A stretch of 64,000 bases of DNA from Hevea brasiliensis (GCF_030052815.1 NC_079496.1:66329652-66393651), one strand, 5' to 3'; positions 11,348 through 23,524 are shown, numbered from the stretch's first letter. Program-made: numbers and translations. The notes: generated by a model from the sequence alone, not told the origin.

Positions 11348-11965
11348 ATGTACTGAAGCTAGAACCCAATGTACGTTTGACTGGGAATTTTGGGAGTTTT
11401 GATCTGCAGAAGTATCTGAAGTACTCAAGGTTGTCACCTCCTCAGCAATGCATGTAGATAGGGCCTATATAGATCATATTTTGTATTTTGTATAAAATGC
11501 TAGATATTGTATTATGATGATGTAAATTATGAAATTTTGTAATTATTTTGTAAATTATGTAAATTAAGGAAATTTGAAAATTTTACTTATGTGATTTGAG
11601 CATGAATGAGATTGTATGGATTCGAAGACAGATTTGAAATATATAGTTAATGCATGGAAATGAATATGAAATTGAGATATTTGAATGAGATGTGAATTAT
11701 GAGATGGTTATGAAAATAATTGATGAGATTTTATTTGTAAAATATTATTGAAATTTTCAAACAGGTAAATAGTAAAATACGTCAACTGGTAATAAAATAG
11801 GAGAAACTCCGCTGGTTTCTCCGTAAAAAAAAACTAATTAATATTAAAATATAATGAGATCAAATTATGAAAGGAATAAAGTAAGATAAGATAGGGTGCT
11901 CCGGCACCGAATGTAACACACTTTGCTCGGCTACACTGTAGTCGGGTGAGGGGTGTTACATTTAT

Positions 11966-11977
11966 TGGTATCAGAGC
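11966..11977 (+). other. Primer binding site, element B
   Basis: TGGTATCAGAGC, complementary to the 3' end of plant initiator Met-tRNA, five bases after the LTR end. Confidence 0.95.
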
Positions 11978-12101
11978 ACGGTTTAGGCGTTCCTAGGCAT
12001 AGATAAATAGAATAAGATTGTGTGCATAACATGCATTGCATTCATATGAGTTGAGGTGACACTAATGCAGATCTGTTTTCTTGGTTATTTTAGGTGAAGG
12101 T

Positions 12102-12971
12102 ATGGACTCAGAATCGTAGAGGGCAGTAGAAGAAGAAGTAGTAAGTCGTATCCCGACTGGGAGTGATATTGGAAATCGGGGAGATCCTACTCCACCAGTG
12201 CAAGAGGTGCCTGTACAACCCCAACAGGCCTTGTTTGAGCAGATGACTGAATTCTTCGGACAGATGACTGGGGTTATTCCACCACCGTCAATGAAATCAC
12301 CTCTAGGAAAAATTAGGAAGTATGGAGTCAGATTTCAATGGTAAAAGGAAGACGATTCTTCAAATGAGTATTGGTTAGAAAGGACTGAAAGAGTCCTGCA
12401 GCAGCTCCATTGTACACCAGAACAGAGTTTGGAGTGTGCAGTTTCATTGTTACAAGAAGCTGCATATCGATGGTGGGATGTCGTAACCAAGGTAGTGCCA
12501 CCAGCCGACGTAACTTGGGAATTCTTTCTGATAGAGTTCAGAAAGAAATATATTAGCTGTGTTTATGAAAAGGAACGGAAGAGGAGTAATGATCATCAAA
12601 AGAGGAAATTTGGACAGTCTAGTAATAAGAGGCCGAGAGAATAGTCAAGTTAGACATCTGATCAAAGTAGGAGATCTAGACCTAGGCCTATACCCAGAAG
12701 ATATTAACCAGAAACACTAGTAGTGAGTGCGCCAGGATTAGCAAGAAAATGTGGCCATTGTAACAAGTGGCATAAAGGTGAATGTAGGGGATTGACTGGA
12801 GCCTGTTTTAGATGTGGGGCCATAGACCATCGTCTGAAAGATTGTCCTAAGAGGAATATACCACGGACCCAGACAAAGGCTGTGGAAGGACCAAGTACAA
12901 CAGTAACACCACTTCCAAATGTCACCCAAGCCGGAGAGGAGCAAAAAGCCCCAGATGTGAATTTGAGGTAA
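12102..12971 (+). pseudogene. gag: Gag polyprotein remnant of element B
   Basis: A single reading frame runs from ATG 12102 to 12971 but is broken by TAG at 12117, TAA at 12342, TAG at 12642 and TAG at 12651. The middle (12429-12644) has the retrotransposon gag core, with AYRWWD and EFFLIEFRKKY, matching element D's gag. The last part (12723-12971) carries the nucleocapsid zinc knuckle CFRCGAIDHRLKDC (C-x2-C-x4-H-x4-C), preceded by a CGHC...HKGEC pair. The linker between core and knuckle is much shorter than in D, so an internal deletion is likely. Gag normally forms the virus-like particle in the cytoplasm. This copy cannot encode a full one, and nothing of pol follows. 12972-13130 is non-coding. 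Confidence 0.85.
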
Positions 12972-13130
12972 AGTATTTCCTTTATGATATGCCTAAGTGT
13001 ATAATGATATATTCGGAAAGACTAAATGGTACCGTATATATAAAAGAAGTAGACAGAGGGAGCAATAGAAATGTAAAAGAATTATCTTAGATACCTACAC
13101 CCAGTAAATATCGAGGACAAAATTTAAATA

Positions 13131-13143
13131 AGAGGGAAAGAGT
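13131..13143 (+). other. Polypurine tract, element B
   Basis: AGAGGGAAAGAGT directly abuts the 3' LTR start at 13144, the expected plus-strand primer. Confidence 0.85.
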
Positions 13144-16100
13144 TGTAACACCCTCCCGGTAGCAACTCCGTACATTCTACTGTTCCGGTGACTGGTGTCG
13201 GTCCGGACAGCTAGAACGTCCAAAAAAATATTTAAACTAAAGTCAGGAACCATAACTAACTTAAATATTAATAAGAAAAATTTAGGAAAAATTTTAGAAA
13301 TAAAATACAACCAAGCCAAATGAGCCCGTGCCCAAGCGATGGGTAACCAGAGGGAAGTTGCGGTTCTCGCAACGAGGAGCCCTAGACCCGGGGAAAAATT
13401 AATAAAATAATTTTGGGACTCCAGAGAAGGGTCATTGAGGTTCCTATGGCATTAGAATGCCAAGAAAATATTTAGAAAAATTTTTCAATCGGTACAGACA
13501 ATTTTGACCCGTTAAGCCAAACGGAGGGCATTTTGGTCATTTCGCCTTCAGAGGTGAGTTTTGGCTGACTTGTCCAGTTAAGTAAATAATTATTATGACT
13601 CAAAATATGAATAAATATTGCTAAAAATTAAATTGAAATATGGTAGAAAAGAAAAATCAAATAAAAAGGCATTTATGACATAAGCTTGATGTAATTAGAA
13701 CCCCTTAGCCAATCAAAACTTAACAAATACATTTATAAGACATTAAATAAGAGAAAAGAAGTCAAAATAGGGAAAAACAATCTGCTCACCTTCACCTTCT
13801 TCCCCGAATTTCCATGGCCATTTTCTTCATCAAATTTTCAAGCATTAAGCTTGCATTTTCTCTTTATCTATCCACCAAAATCCCTAAGCCCCTTTACAAA
13901 AATTTATCCCCACATGCAGAGGAATATTTTGATTATCAAAAAGTGAGGAAATTCCAAAATTTCTACAAGTGCAAGAAGAGGTTAAAGTGAGGTTAGTGCT
14001 TATTTATATAAGTATTTCTTTTATTTCATGTTAGGAACTTGAAATTGTTGTGAAATGGTAGATTAAATGAACTAAACTCATGTATATGTACCTATGAATT
14101 TTCGGCAGCCCTAGGAAGGAATGAATTTGATTGTATTAATGGACTTAGAGTGAATTAGAGATTATGTTCAAAGTGTATACATATATTTATACAAAGAATG
14201 AAAGAGTTAAGTAAAGAAATTTGTGAAAACCAGGACTTTGAGCTAGGGTTTAGGAGTAAAATGTGGACTTGGCTTATGAAATTGTTAAAGGACATTCTAA
14301 TGGTCAATTAGTGACCATTTAAGGCAAGTTAATCATAATTTGAAGTGAGTTAATGCATGGCAAAACTGAAATGGAAGGCTGCCTAAAGACAGCAGAATTG
14401 AGGCTGAGATTGCAGCCCACTTAGACAGCCATAACTTTGGCTGTGTAGGTCCAATTGGTGTTTGGCCAATAGGACATGAAACTAGGCTTATAATGGCACA
14501 TTTTTTCTGAAGAAACCATGCCCAAAAGACCAAAGCAAGAGGACCAAAAGTTGGCCCCAATCTGGATACCCTGCAACAGCACCTGCAGAAATGACCAAAT
14601 GAACAGTAACTGTTCATTTGTCCATAACTCACTGTAGAAATGGTCAATTGACCTGAAATTCTTACAGCAACAAGATAAGATATAAACAAACAACTTTCAT
14701 GAAGAACATTACCCCAAATTATGCCATTAACCCATTCAAATTATTGAGCAAAATTGAGTTATCAAACCTGCAACTCTGCAGATTTTCATTTGAGCAGTAA
14801 TGTTTGGATGGCTATAACTCTCTCTAGAAAACTTGGATTTAGGCGATTCTTGATCCGATGGAAACCTAAGGCACAGTAGAACATTTCATATGAAGAAAGT
14901 TAGACCAAATTATGAACTTAACTTGATCAAATTACTGACCAAAGTTGGATCAAAATCTGCCAGAACCCAAGATACCAGTATGAACAGTGCAAGTGAACAG
15001 TAAACTTATTTTGACCTGAAATTTTTACAGAAATAAGTTAAGACATAGAAAAAAAACTTTCATGAAGAAACCTACCCCAAATTATGACCAGAACCTAACC
15101 CAAATGGCACTCACAGTCACTGTTCATGTGACTGTAGATTTGGTAAAATTCTGCAGAAATGAAATCCGACCAGCTGTGGTTTTTGGACCATATCTGGAGC
15201 TACATAACTCCAAATGGAGTGATTCAAAAAAAGAAATTCAACTAGACAAAATAAGGAACAACTTTCATGTTTTCCATTTCCTCAAATTCCCACTGCAACA
15301 GTGCTTAATGGAACAGTAAAATTAAGCTTCAAAAACTGAAAATTCTGCCCTCTTGGTTTTAAGTTTAGAAATGGTATGGGTGCTCAATGCCAACAAGTTT
15401 TAAATGTAAAATGTGGTACATGAGGAGTGTTAAAACCAATGTACATATTTTCTATGCAAAAGTCAATATTTTTGTTGACCAATGAAGTGAATAGTGACAC
15501 CAAGACTTGAAATATAAAATTTGTAATTACATAAATAGATTCTTGAATGTATAAATGAGAAAAGAAAAATGTTTTGAATACAATGGTACATGTGAACCAT
15601 TGTTTAGAATTGTGATCAATATGAATAACATAATGAATGAATAAATGAACCATATTAATGTATGAATGAGACATTAGTTCTCATTATTGTAGAGAGGAGA
15701 AATATTTTGAGTACAATGGTATATGAATACCACTATTGTGAATTGTGATCAATAGGAATGATGTAAGGAATGTATGAATATTATGATCAATGTACAAATT
15801 ATGAAATTTATCGTGAAATAATAAAGACATAAAACACAACATATTAATATTTGATGATATTATATGCCCTTGTATTGCCTAGACATGTGTGTCAGATTGG
15901 ATAGTTTGGCATGCCAATAGGGTATTGTTTTAGCAGTACTGCGAAAGGCTTTATGCCTGTATTCATGGCTTCATGCCCGCATCCATGGCTTTATGCCAAC
16001 ATTCATGGCTTTTATGCCCCATTATGTGTTATCATGGCTTTTTAGCCATACTGACTGCATACGTGGTTGACGTTCTGCGTCCCATGGTATGACGGCCCGA

Positions 16101-17280
16101 GGCACCGCGGTGTCCAGTGCCAACGACCCCTTATCCAGTTTAGTCAGCCTGTCATAGGTTACTTGGGCAGTGAAATTTATTGAGATAAGCTAAGAACATT
16201 AGCAATTAAAAATATTAGAAATTAAATAAAATAAATGAGTAAGATGACCTAAAATAAATTAGGATAGTTATTTATTAGAAAGAATCGAAATGAACTGGAC
16301 AGATATCCAAATTTACTTATTATGAAATAATCTGAGACAACCTAGCAAGTATAGAGAAAATGCTAAAAGATTAGCAAAGAAAATTATAACATAAATAAAT
16401 ATTGCAAATGTGCTTATATAACAATATAAGCATAAATTTATTATTTTCAAATCATTTTTCTTCGTACATTATTACTGTACATTGGCAAATAAACACATTC
16501 AAAGAAGACTAAATTAGGATAAAGCATATTAAATTTTAGAAACCGCATGTGAAGTATAAATAAATCTTAATTATTTGAATTATGTTTTATTTCTATCTTT
16601 ATTTGTATATTATTTCCTTGTTATATTATTGCACCACTAAGCAGCAATGCTTAGCGCGATGGAATTGTTTCCTTCGCGCAGGTACTGAAGCTAGAACCCA
16701 ATGGACGTTTGACTGGGAATTTTGGGAGTTTTGATCTGCAGAAGTATCTGAAGTATTCAAGGTTGTCACCTCCTCAGCAATGCATGTAGATAGGGCCCAT
16801 ATAGATCATAGTTTGTATTTTGTATAAAATGCTAGATATTGTATTATGATGATGTAAATTATGAAATTTTATAATTATTTTGTAAATTATGTAAATTAAG
16901 GAAATTTAAAAATTTTACTTATATGATTTGAGCATGAATGAGATTGTATGGATTCGAAGACAGATTTGAAATATATAGTTAATGCATGGAAATGAATATG
17001 AAATTGAGATATATGAATGAGATGTGAATTATGAGATGGTTATGAAAATAATTGATGAGATTTTATTTGTAAAATATTATTGAAATTTTCAAACAGGTAA
17101 ATAGTAAAATACGTCAACTGGTAATAAAATAGGAGAAACTCCGTAAAAAAAAACTAATTAATATTAAAATATAATGAGATCAAATTATGAAAGGAATAAA
17201 GTAAGATAAGATAGGGTGCTCCGGCACCGAATGTAGCACACTTTGCTCGGCTACACTGTAGTCGAGTGAGGGGTGTTACA
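13144..17280 (+). repeat. Element B 3' LTR (4,137 bp)
   Basis: Same ends as the 5' LTR (TGTAACACCCTCCC...GTGAGGGGTGTTACA), followed by GAAAA. It has the better-preserved hairpin module and CAGGTACTG. Compared with the 5' LTR it lacks one 12-bp CTCCG-bounded segment near 17138 and one partial module near 15010, and carries 'ttttagcagtactgcgaaag' near 15928, where the 5' copy differs. Confidence 0.93.
16637..16679 (+). other. LTR double-hairpin module (element B, 3' copy)
   Basis: Hairpin 1 pairs CTAAGC (16637-16642) with GCTTAG (16649-16654). Hairpin 2 pairs GCGCGA (16654-16659) with TCGCGC (16674-16679), perfect over 6 bp with a 14-nt loop. CAGGTACTG follows directly and resembles a splice donor. 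Confidence 0.7.
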
Positions 17281-17470
17281 GAAAACTTAAACTTTCATTT
17301 CCATTATGACAAAAGTAAAATGAAAGACTTATGGGCTTTTGATAGTTAAATTTAATTATTTAATTAAAAAGAAAAATTAAGTAAAAAAAAAGGGGAATAA
17401 AAATTTAAGTTTAATTATCCTTATGGCACAATTAAAATTTATAATTTTAATAAGCTAATTTTGGGGATGA

Positions 17471-17478
<8 letters not shown>

Positions 17479-17547
<69 letters not shown>
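17479..17547. repeat. (AT)n microsatellite
   Basis: About 69 bp of nearly pure AT dinucleotides inside the foreign LTR fragment, followed at 17590-17640 by a CT-rich tract. The ORFs that read it on both strands (poly-IY) are artefacts. Confidence 0.95.
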
Positions 17548-17549
<2 letters not shown>

Positions 17550-19695
17550 AAGACAAATGTCTTCTTCATTTCTTTTTTTCATAAGAGGCCACCACTCTCT
17601 CCTCTCTCTTTCTCTCTCTCTCTTTTTCTCTTCTTCTTCCACTTCTTCCCTTCATTGATTTCCCCTCCCAAGTTTTAATTCCCTTAAATTCCCTTCATAA
17701 ATTCCATAGCCCACTAAAAGAAAACATCAAAGAGATCTTTGATTGAGAGATTAAAAGCAAGGAGAACAAGAATTGGAAGAAAAGTGAAGTTGGAAAGAAA
17801 TCAACGAGAGGTAATTTTCTTTTCATATTAGATTAGTTGTATAAGCTTGGAATGAAGTTAATTTATGATGAAATTTCATAAGAAAATGAAAGAAAACATA
17901 TATGGAACCTAAACTAGGGTTTTGGCCAAATGGGAGAAAAATTAGGGTTTTGAACATTAGGGTTTAGAGACCAAAAATGTGAAGAAGTGCTAAATGATGT
18001 CTTTGACATAGTTTAAGAGAAGAAATGGTCATTTGTGACCTAATTAAGTGTGTTAGAAGTGTTTAAATCAAAGCCAAATTCGGATTGGGTATGAAGCATG
18101 ACCAAAAGTCAACTTTGAGGGACCAAAAATGAAATTTTACAAGTGCAATAGGTATGGGACCAATTGGGACTGAAAATAGGCACTAAATGACACAATTTTC
18201 ATTTAGGAAGCATGCCCAAAAAGTGACCAAAACCGAGTGAACAAACTGACCAAACTTGAAAAATTGCAGTATGAACAGTACACATGAACAGTAATCGTGT
18301 TTGCTTCATAACTCGAGCTAGGCAGGTCAAAATGACCTGAAATTTTACCAGTAGTTAGATGAGATATAGACCTAAAACTTTCATGAAGAACACAAACCCA
18401 AATTATTCCATTAACCCAATCAAATTATTGAGAAAAGTTGAGTTACTGAATCTGTAAAACTGCAGAATTGACAATTGAACAGTAAATTTTGCAAGGCTAT
18501 AACTCTCTCTAGAAAACTCCGATTTATGCGATTCTTAAACCGATGGAAACCTAAGACATAGAAGAACATTTCATATGAAGAACATTAGACCAAATTATGG
18601 ACTTAACTTGGTCAAATTGCTGAACAAAGTTGGATCGATAAATCTGCCAGAACAAAATCTGCAGCATGAACAGTGACGTGAGCGATGTCTGTTTTTGGCA
18701 TAACTTGAGCTACACAGCTCCGAATTAGGCGATTCAAAAAGGAAAAAAAAGTTAAGACCTAAATGAACAATTTTCATGAAGAACATCTCACCAAATTATG
18801 ATCGAAACTAGGTAAAAATTGGGTTCAAAGATTGGGGCACCAAGCTGTCCCAAAACCAAAATATTCTAAAATTTTCAAGGCTAACTTGGGATGCATTAGA
18901 CATGCATATAATGAGTTCTTGGCAGCAATTGAGATTGGTATTGAGGTATTCTATTTGTGTATTTTCAGTAGAAAAAGAAGTTGGAACGGACAAGGAGAAG
19001 TAGGTAATAATAAAGGAGAGCATTGAAGGTTTGTGCACAACTAACATTTTTCTTTGTTTTAGCTTCGTAAATTGATTTGAATAAGTTTATTTGAATGAGT
19101 TTGATTTGAAATGAGTTTATTTTAAATGAGGTATGTTTTTCTCTTGTATTTGAGGAATTTGTGTGTTGCCACCCCTTTTATGGTTTTGTGATGATTTGAA
19201 TATGCTATTGTTTTGCAAATGTGATTATTGATTTAGAAACTCTTGAAAGTTGTTTTGAAACCACAGTTAGCATGACAGTCCCTTCAGAACTCCCCAGTAG
19301 TAACGGCTACTTGGGGTTTTATAATTGATATTGATTATGTCTCCCATTAATAATGGTTAGTGGGGTAAGACTACATGAGTACTCATTAGCTAGCTAGCCC
19401 TTTCCCTCATTAATAACGGTTAGTGAGGTTGAGATTGCTTTGTCGTGGTGTACAACACGGCACTGATCGTGAAATTTTGTGTCATGGCTTGAACTGTGTG
19501 TTGATGTTGGCAACACTAATGCTTTGTGAGTTGTGATTTATGAAGTGTGATTTCTCATTTGAAATGTTATTCCAATAAATGGCTCTTATGAACTTAGAAC
19601 TATTGTGAAGTTTTCATGCTTAAGAAAAATGTGATTTATTATGCTTTGACAAATTATGTTTTACTTTAAGTTTTAAAGTTATTAGTTGTGCACCA

Positions 19696-19735
19696 CTGAG
19701 TGATATACTCAGCGATAGCTTCTTTATGCTGTCGT
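19696..19735 (+). other. LTR double-hairpin module (foreign LTR fragment)
   Basis: Hairpin 1 pairs CTGAGT (19696-19701) with ACTCAG (19707-19712). Hairpin 2 pairs GCGATAGC (19712-19719) with GCTGTCGT (19728-19735), 8 bp with two G-U-type pairs. TAGGTAAGG follows, an excellent donor-like sequence. Stem bases differ from element B but pairing is kept. Confidence 0.7.
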
Positions 19736-19771
19736 AGGTAAGGGAAAGGAGAAGGCTGCAGAGTGAGAGAC

Positions 19772-21179
19772 CTTACATAACCATTCATTAGTTTACATTT
19801 TAGTAACTTTGGCAGAATACAATGACCTTACATACCAAATACAATTCCTAATTTACAAAGTCCATTTATAACAACATATCCACATAATACTCCTAACCAA
19901 TACATATAATTTCCATCATCAAATTACATATATGTTCACTACTATATCAAACAAATATGCTGCCACTTTTTGTACCATAATTCAACAACTTTTCATGAAC
20001 TTAAACATTACCAATCTTCACCATGAGGCTGCCCAAGTAATACATAAACATCAAGCTTCCATTTTAACTTTTCAAACTTACAATTCAAACTTTATACATG
20101 GTAAATCACTCCTATACATATAAGCACTTAAATCAACACCTCAAACTACCATTTACATGTAAAAACAAACTAAACATGTTGAACTTCCATGGCTGCCAAA
20201 ATGGAACATCACCCTAACTCACCAAACCTCAACATTTCTTCCATAAATCCACTCACCACAACACCCACACAAATTTTAATGAAGCAAAAATGGAAAACAA
20301 GCACTTACCTCTTTTGAAGCTTCTTAAAAACTCATCAAAACTTATCTTTCTTGATCCCTAAATACTGCCCAAGGTGTGTACTCCAATTTTAATAAAGACA
20401 ACTTGCAAGAACTATGGCTTGATCATGGAGATTGGAGCATGCAAATGGGGTGGCCATGGATGAGAACTTGGGAGAGAAATTCGGCTGGTTTGAAGTGAGA
20501 GGTTGAAGATGAAGTTTCTGTCCACAATTGTTATATTTTAATGTCCATTAACTTCATTTAGTAGAGCAGTAAGTTTGGTTAAAGATTAATTAATCCAAAG
20601 TTTCCAAATTTGCCATTTTGTCACCTCACTTTTACTATTTATATTATGTATCACAACATTAATTTTCATGACATTTTTAAAGTTTAATATCATTTATTTT
20701 TAATGGACATTTAGGTCAAAAGGCAACTCGGGGTGTCAAATGACCACAATGCCCCTATTCGGGTTGTATTCCCAATTTTTCGGTAACAACATTTTTTATC
20801 GGTTTCTCGATTTCTCATTTTTCTTTGTATTAATTAATTAATTTTTCTTTGACATTTCTAATGTCATTTGTACTTCAATAGATGTTTATTTAACTCTTAA
20901 AAATATTTCCTAGGATTCCCCGCGGTCCAGGGCTAGTCAACGGTCCTCGCCGCAACTTCTCGGTGCAGTCACCCATTGCTACGGTTTTTTGCTCATTTAA
21001 CTTAGTCATATTTCATTGCTCTTATTTTTCCTTTGTTTTTCGTGTATTTTTCTCTAGTGTCTTTCATTATTTTATATCTTCTCACTAATATTTAAGTATA
21101 ATTCCAGGCATTCTAGCTGTCCGGAGAGACACTGGTCACCAGAATAGTAGAATGCACTACCGAATATAGGGGTGTTACA
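19772..21179 (-). repeat. Element A 3' LTR, inner part
   Basis: Minus orientation. Begins at 21179 (TGTAACACCCCTATATTCGG) and matches 29566 down to about 28160 of the 5' LTR. The match ends near 19772, where 'cataaccattcattag' of the LTR joins 'gagagacctta' of the foreign fragment. A shared 'cata' suggests an end-joining junction. Confidence 0.85.
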
Positions 21180-21837
21180 ATTCTCCCCCTCTTAAAATAA
21201 ATTTCGTCTCGAAATTTTACCTGGCATCTGTTTTTGAAAAGCTGTGGGTGCTGTCTCCTCATGTCCTCTTCACGTTCCCAAGTAGCTTCCTGGCGTGAAT
21301 GATGGTTCCACAGCACTTTAACCAGGGGTATCTGTTTATTCCTTAGCTGCTTCACCTCATATGCCAGAATTTCTATGGGTTCTTCCTCATATGAAAGGTC
21401 TGGATTTACCTCAATCTCTTCAACTGATAGAACGTGAGTTGGGTCAGATCTGTACCTCCTTAACATGGACACATGGAAGACACTGTGTATCCTTTCTAGC
21501 TCTGAAGGTAATGCCAACCGATATGCCGAAGGACCCACTCATATGGTCCGATAAAACAAGGACTCAGTTTCCCCTTTCTGCCAAATCTCATAATCCTCTT
21601 CCAAGGAGAAACTTTGAGGAATACCTTATCACCCACTGCATATTCAATATCTCTTCTTTTTAAATCAATATAGGACTTCTGAAGGTCTGATGCAGCCTTG
21701 AGTCGATCTTTGATCAATTTGATATTTTCCTCTATCTGCTGAACAATTTTTAGCCCAATCATCTTTCTTTCACCTACTTCATCCCAACATAGGGGAGTTC
21801 TGCACTTTTTGCCATACAAAGCTTCATATGGAGGCAT
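21113..21837 (-). pseudogene. pol: Element A integrase C-terminus and chromodomain
   Basis: Two ORFs in different frames (21837-21496, then 21538-21113) form one domain run broken by a frameshift. The first has the conserved MPPYEALYGKKCRTPLCW and GDKVFLKVSPWK blocks and the GPY-type module (FIGPYEW). The second has LRRYRSDPTHV and the chromodomain core ending in EATWEREEDM. A chromodomain after integrase defines chromoviruses and is thought to direct insertion to marked chromatin. The frame stays open through the polypurine tract and about 67 bases into the 3' LTR before stopping. Too damaged to function. Confidence 0.88.
21180..21193 (-). other. Polypurine tract, element A
   Basis: On the minus strand AAGAGGGGGAGAAT directly precedes the 3' LTR start at 21179. 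Confidence 0.9.
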
Positions 21838-21839
21838 CG

Positions 21840-22626
21840 CAATGCTTGATTGTTAGCTGTTGTTATAAGCAAACTCAATTAAAGGCAAGTGTGTATCCCA
21901 ACTACCTTCAAACTCAATCACACAAGCTCGTAGCATATCCTCCAAGATCTGAATTACCCTCTCAGACTGGCCATCTATCTGTGGGTGGAATACCGTGCTG
22001 AAGTTCAATCTAGTTCCTAGGGCTCTCTAAAGACTACCTCAGAATCTAGAAGTGAACTTAAGATCTCTGTCAGATACAATCGATACTAGCACTCCATGCA
22101 GTCTTACAATATCATCTATGTACAATCTGGCCAATCTTTCCAGGCTATAGTCCATCTAGACTAGTAGAAAGTGAGCAAACTTGGTTAGTCTGTCAACTAT
22201 AGCCCATACTGCATCATGACTATTTTGTGTCCTCAGAAGCCCCATCATAAAATCCATAGTTATTTGTTCCCATTTCCACTCTGGTACTGGCAATGGATGT
22301 AATAAACCAACTGGTACTTGATGTTCTGCCTTCACTTGCTGACAAGTTAGGCATTTGGAGACAAAATTAGCTACATCCCTTTTCATACCCATCCACCAGT
22401 AATGCTCTTTTAGCCCTCTGTACATTTTCGTTCAACCAGGATGCATAGCAAAAGGAAGTTCATGCGCTTCCTTCATAGTGATCTGTCTCAAGTCAACATC
22501 ATTAGGAACGCATATTCTGCTCTGATGTAGTAATAAACCATCATCTCTCACCGAGAATTTAGGTTTCTTGCCCTGCTGGACTTCTTTCAGCAGCTTCTGA
22601 TATTTTTCATCATTCTGAGCAGCCAT
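21840..22626 (-). pseudogene. pol: Element A integrase N-terminus and catalytic core, broken
   Basis: 22626-22432 keeps the linker and the His part of the HHCC zinc-binding domain (ending AMHPG). 22425-22156 continues with YWWMGMKRD, the Cys pair [13 protein letters not shown] and the first core aspartate in TMDFM. From 22155 to about 21840 the rest of the core is still recognisable against element D (59746-58607), for example near 'DRDLKF', but stops interrupt it. Integrase normally inserts the cDNA. This copy has lost an intact D-D-E core. No intron-like insert is found at the place where D has one (about 21940). Confidence 0.82.
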
Positions 22627-22632
22627 TTTGAT

Positions 22633-23403
22633 CTAATCAATCAAAACTTGTTGTACATGCCATGCATCTACTGTCTGTCCCTCATCATCAATCTCCAAAC
22701 TGGCATACTGTGCTTTCAACTCATGTAACATGAACAAAGGAGAAACTCTGAGACTTTCCATAGTTTTGCGACTTGAGGCGTCAGTTTCCACATTTGCTTT
22801 CCCTGGCTGATAGTCTATTAAGCAATCATAGTCTTTAATCAATTCTAACCATCTCCTCTACCTCAAATTCAATTCCTTCTGGGTGCCCAAGTACTTCAAG
22901 CTCTTGTGATCTGTGTAGATGTAACACTTCTCCCCATATAAGTAATGTCTCCAGATCTTCAGAGCAAATACAATAGCTGCTAGCTCCAAGTCATGTGTCG
23001 GATAGTTCCTCTCATGCTATTTCAGCTAGCGAGATGCACAAGCAATGACATTCCGATCTTCCATCAGTACACAGCCTAACCCATTATAAGAAGCATCACT
23101 ATAAACTGTGTATTCTTTACCCGGGGTAGGTAAAGTAAGGACTGAAGCTTCAGTTAAACACCTCTTCAACTCATCAAAACTTTGCTGGCATTTATTCGTC
23201 CACTGAAATTTCACATCTTTCTGAAGCAGCTTGGTCAGTGGAGAAGCTAACATAGAAAACCCTTTCACAAATCGGCGGTAGTATCCAGCTAAACCCAGAA
23301 AACTGCGAATTTCTGTGATATTCTTAGGTGGTTTCCAATTAAGGATAGCTTCTGCCTTGCTGGAATCTACCTTGATCCCTTCAGCTGACACAACATGTCC
23401 CAA
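22633..23403 (-). pseudogene. pol: Element A RT C-terminus and RNase H, broken
   Basis: 23403-23026 carries the RT connection region ([14 protein letters not shown]) and the first RNase H block ([11 protein letters not shown]). Two TAG codons at 23026-23028 and 23017-23019 follow, then the middle of RNase H without an open frame. 22842-22633 ends the domain (KDYDCLIDYQPGKANV). All pieces lie in one frame, so the damage here is mainly nonsense. At 23026 element D has CAG, so this stop is a C-to-T change. RNase H normally removes the RNA strand during cDNA synthesis. Confidence 0.85.
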
Positions 23404-23524
23404 GAAAGAGATTTCCTTCAGCCAAAATTCACATTTCGATAATTTGCGTATAGTTATTTCTCCTTCAAAGTCTATAGTACAATCCGCATATGTCTGTCAT
23501 GCTCCTCTGCATTCCTCGAATATA

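Larger units (their letters stand above)
7795..11960 (+). repeat. Element B 5' LTR (4,166 bp)
   Basis: TGTAACACCCTCCC...GAGGGGTGTTACA, immediately followed by the primer site. It contains about five degenerate modules of roughly 195 bp (9075-10010), a 20-bp minisatellite (10612-10720) and the double hairpin (11305-11347). It differs from the 3' LTR by a 12-bp CTCCG-flanked segment (11807-11824) and about 36 bp of a 'ggccataactc' module near 9659. No long ORF. Confidence 0.93.
7795..17280 (+). mobile_element. Element B: gag-only (pol-less) Tekay-type element
   Basis: Complete element with 5' LTR 7795-11960, internal region of only 1,183 bp (11961-13143) and 3' LTR 13144-17280. Perfect target duplications GAAAA lie at 7790-7794 and 17281-17285. 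The interior holds a primer site, a broken gag with a zinc knuckle, and a polypurine tract. No protease, RT, RNase H or integrase is present. LTR start (TGTAACACCCTCCCGGTAGC), primer-site flank and gag resemble element D, a likely type of helper. The two LTRs are very similar by eye, with a few indels, so insertion is relatively recent. Confidence 0.93.
7458..19771 (+). repeat. Tekay-type LTR fragment of another subfamily, interrupted by element B
   Basis: Own sequence is 7458-7794 plus 17286-19771 (about 2.8 kb). It begins ACACCCCGAACCTCCGAG, a clipped version of a TGTAACACCCC LTR start, and runs in plus orientation. It has the usual LTR modules: 'cataactcga' repeats at 18120-18830, 'gaaaccacagttagcatgac' near 19257, and the hairpin module at 19696. 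It stops about 0.6 kb short of an expected LTR end, where element A's LTR resumes. Contains the AT microsatellite at 17479-17547. Confidence 0.7.

Noticed and set aside
11966..11977. tRNA gene
   Set aside because: Only the 12-base primer-site complement is present; no cloverleaf around any of the sites.
17439..17658. ORFs of poly Ile-Tyr on both strands
   Set aside because: They are produced by the (AT)n microsatellite and adjacent CT-rich tract.
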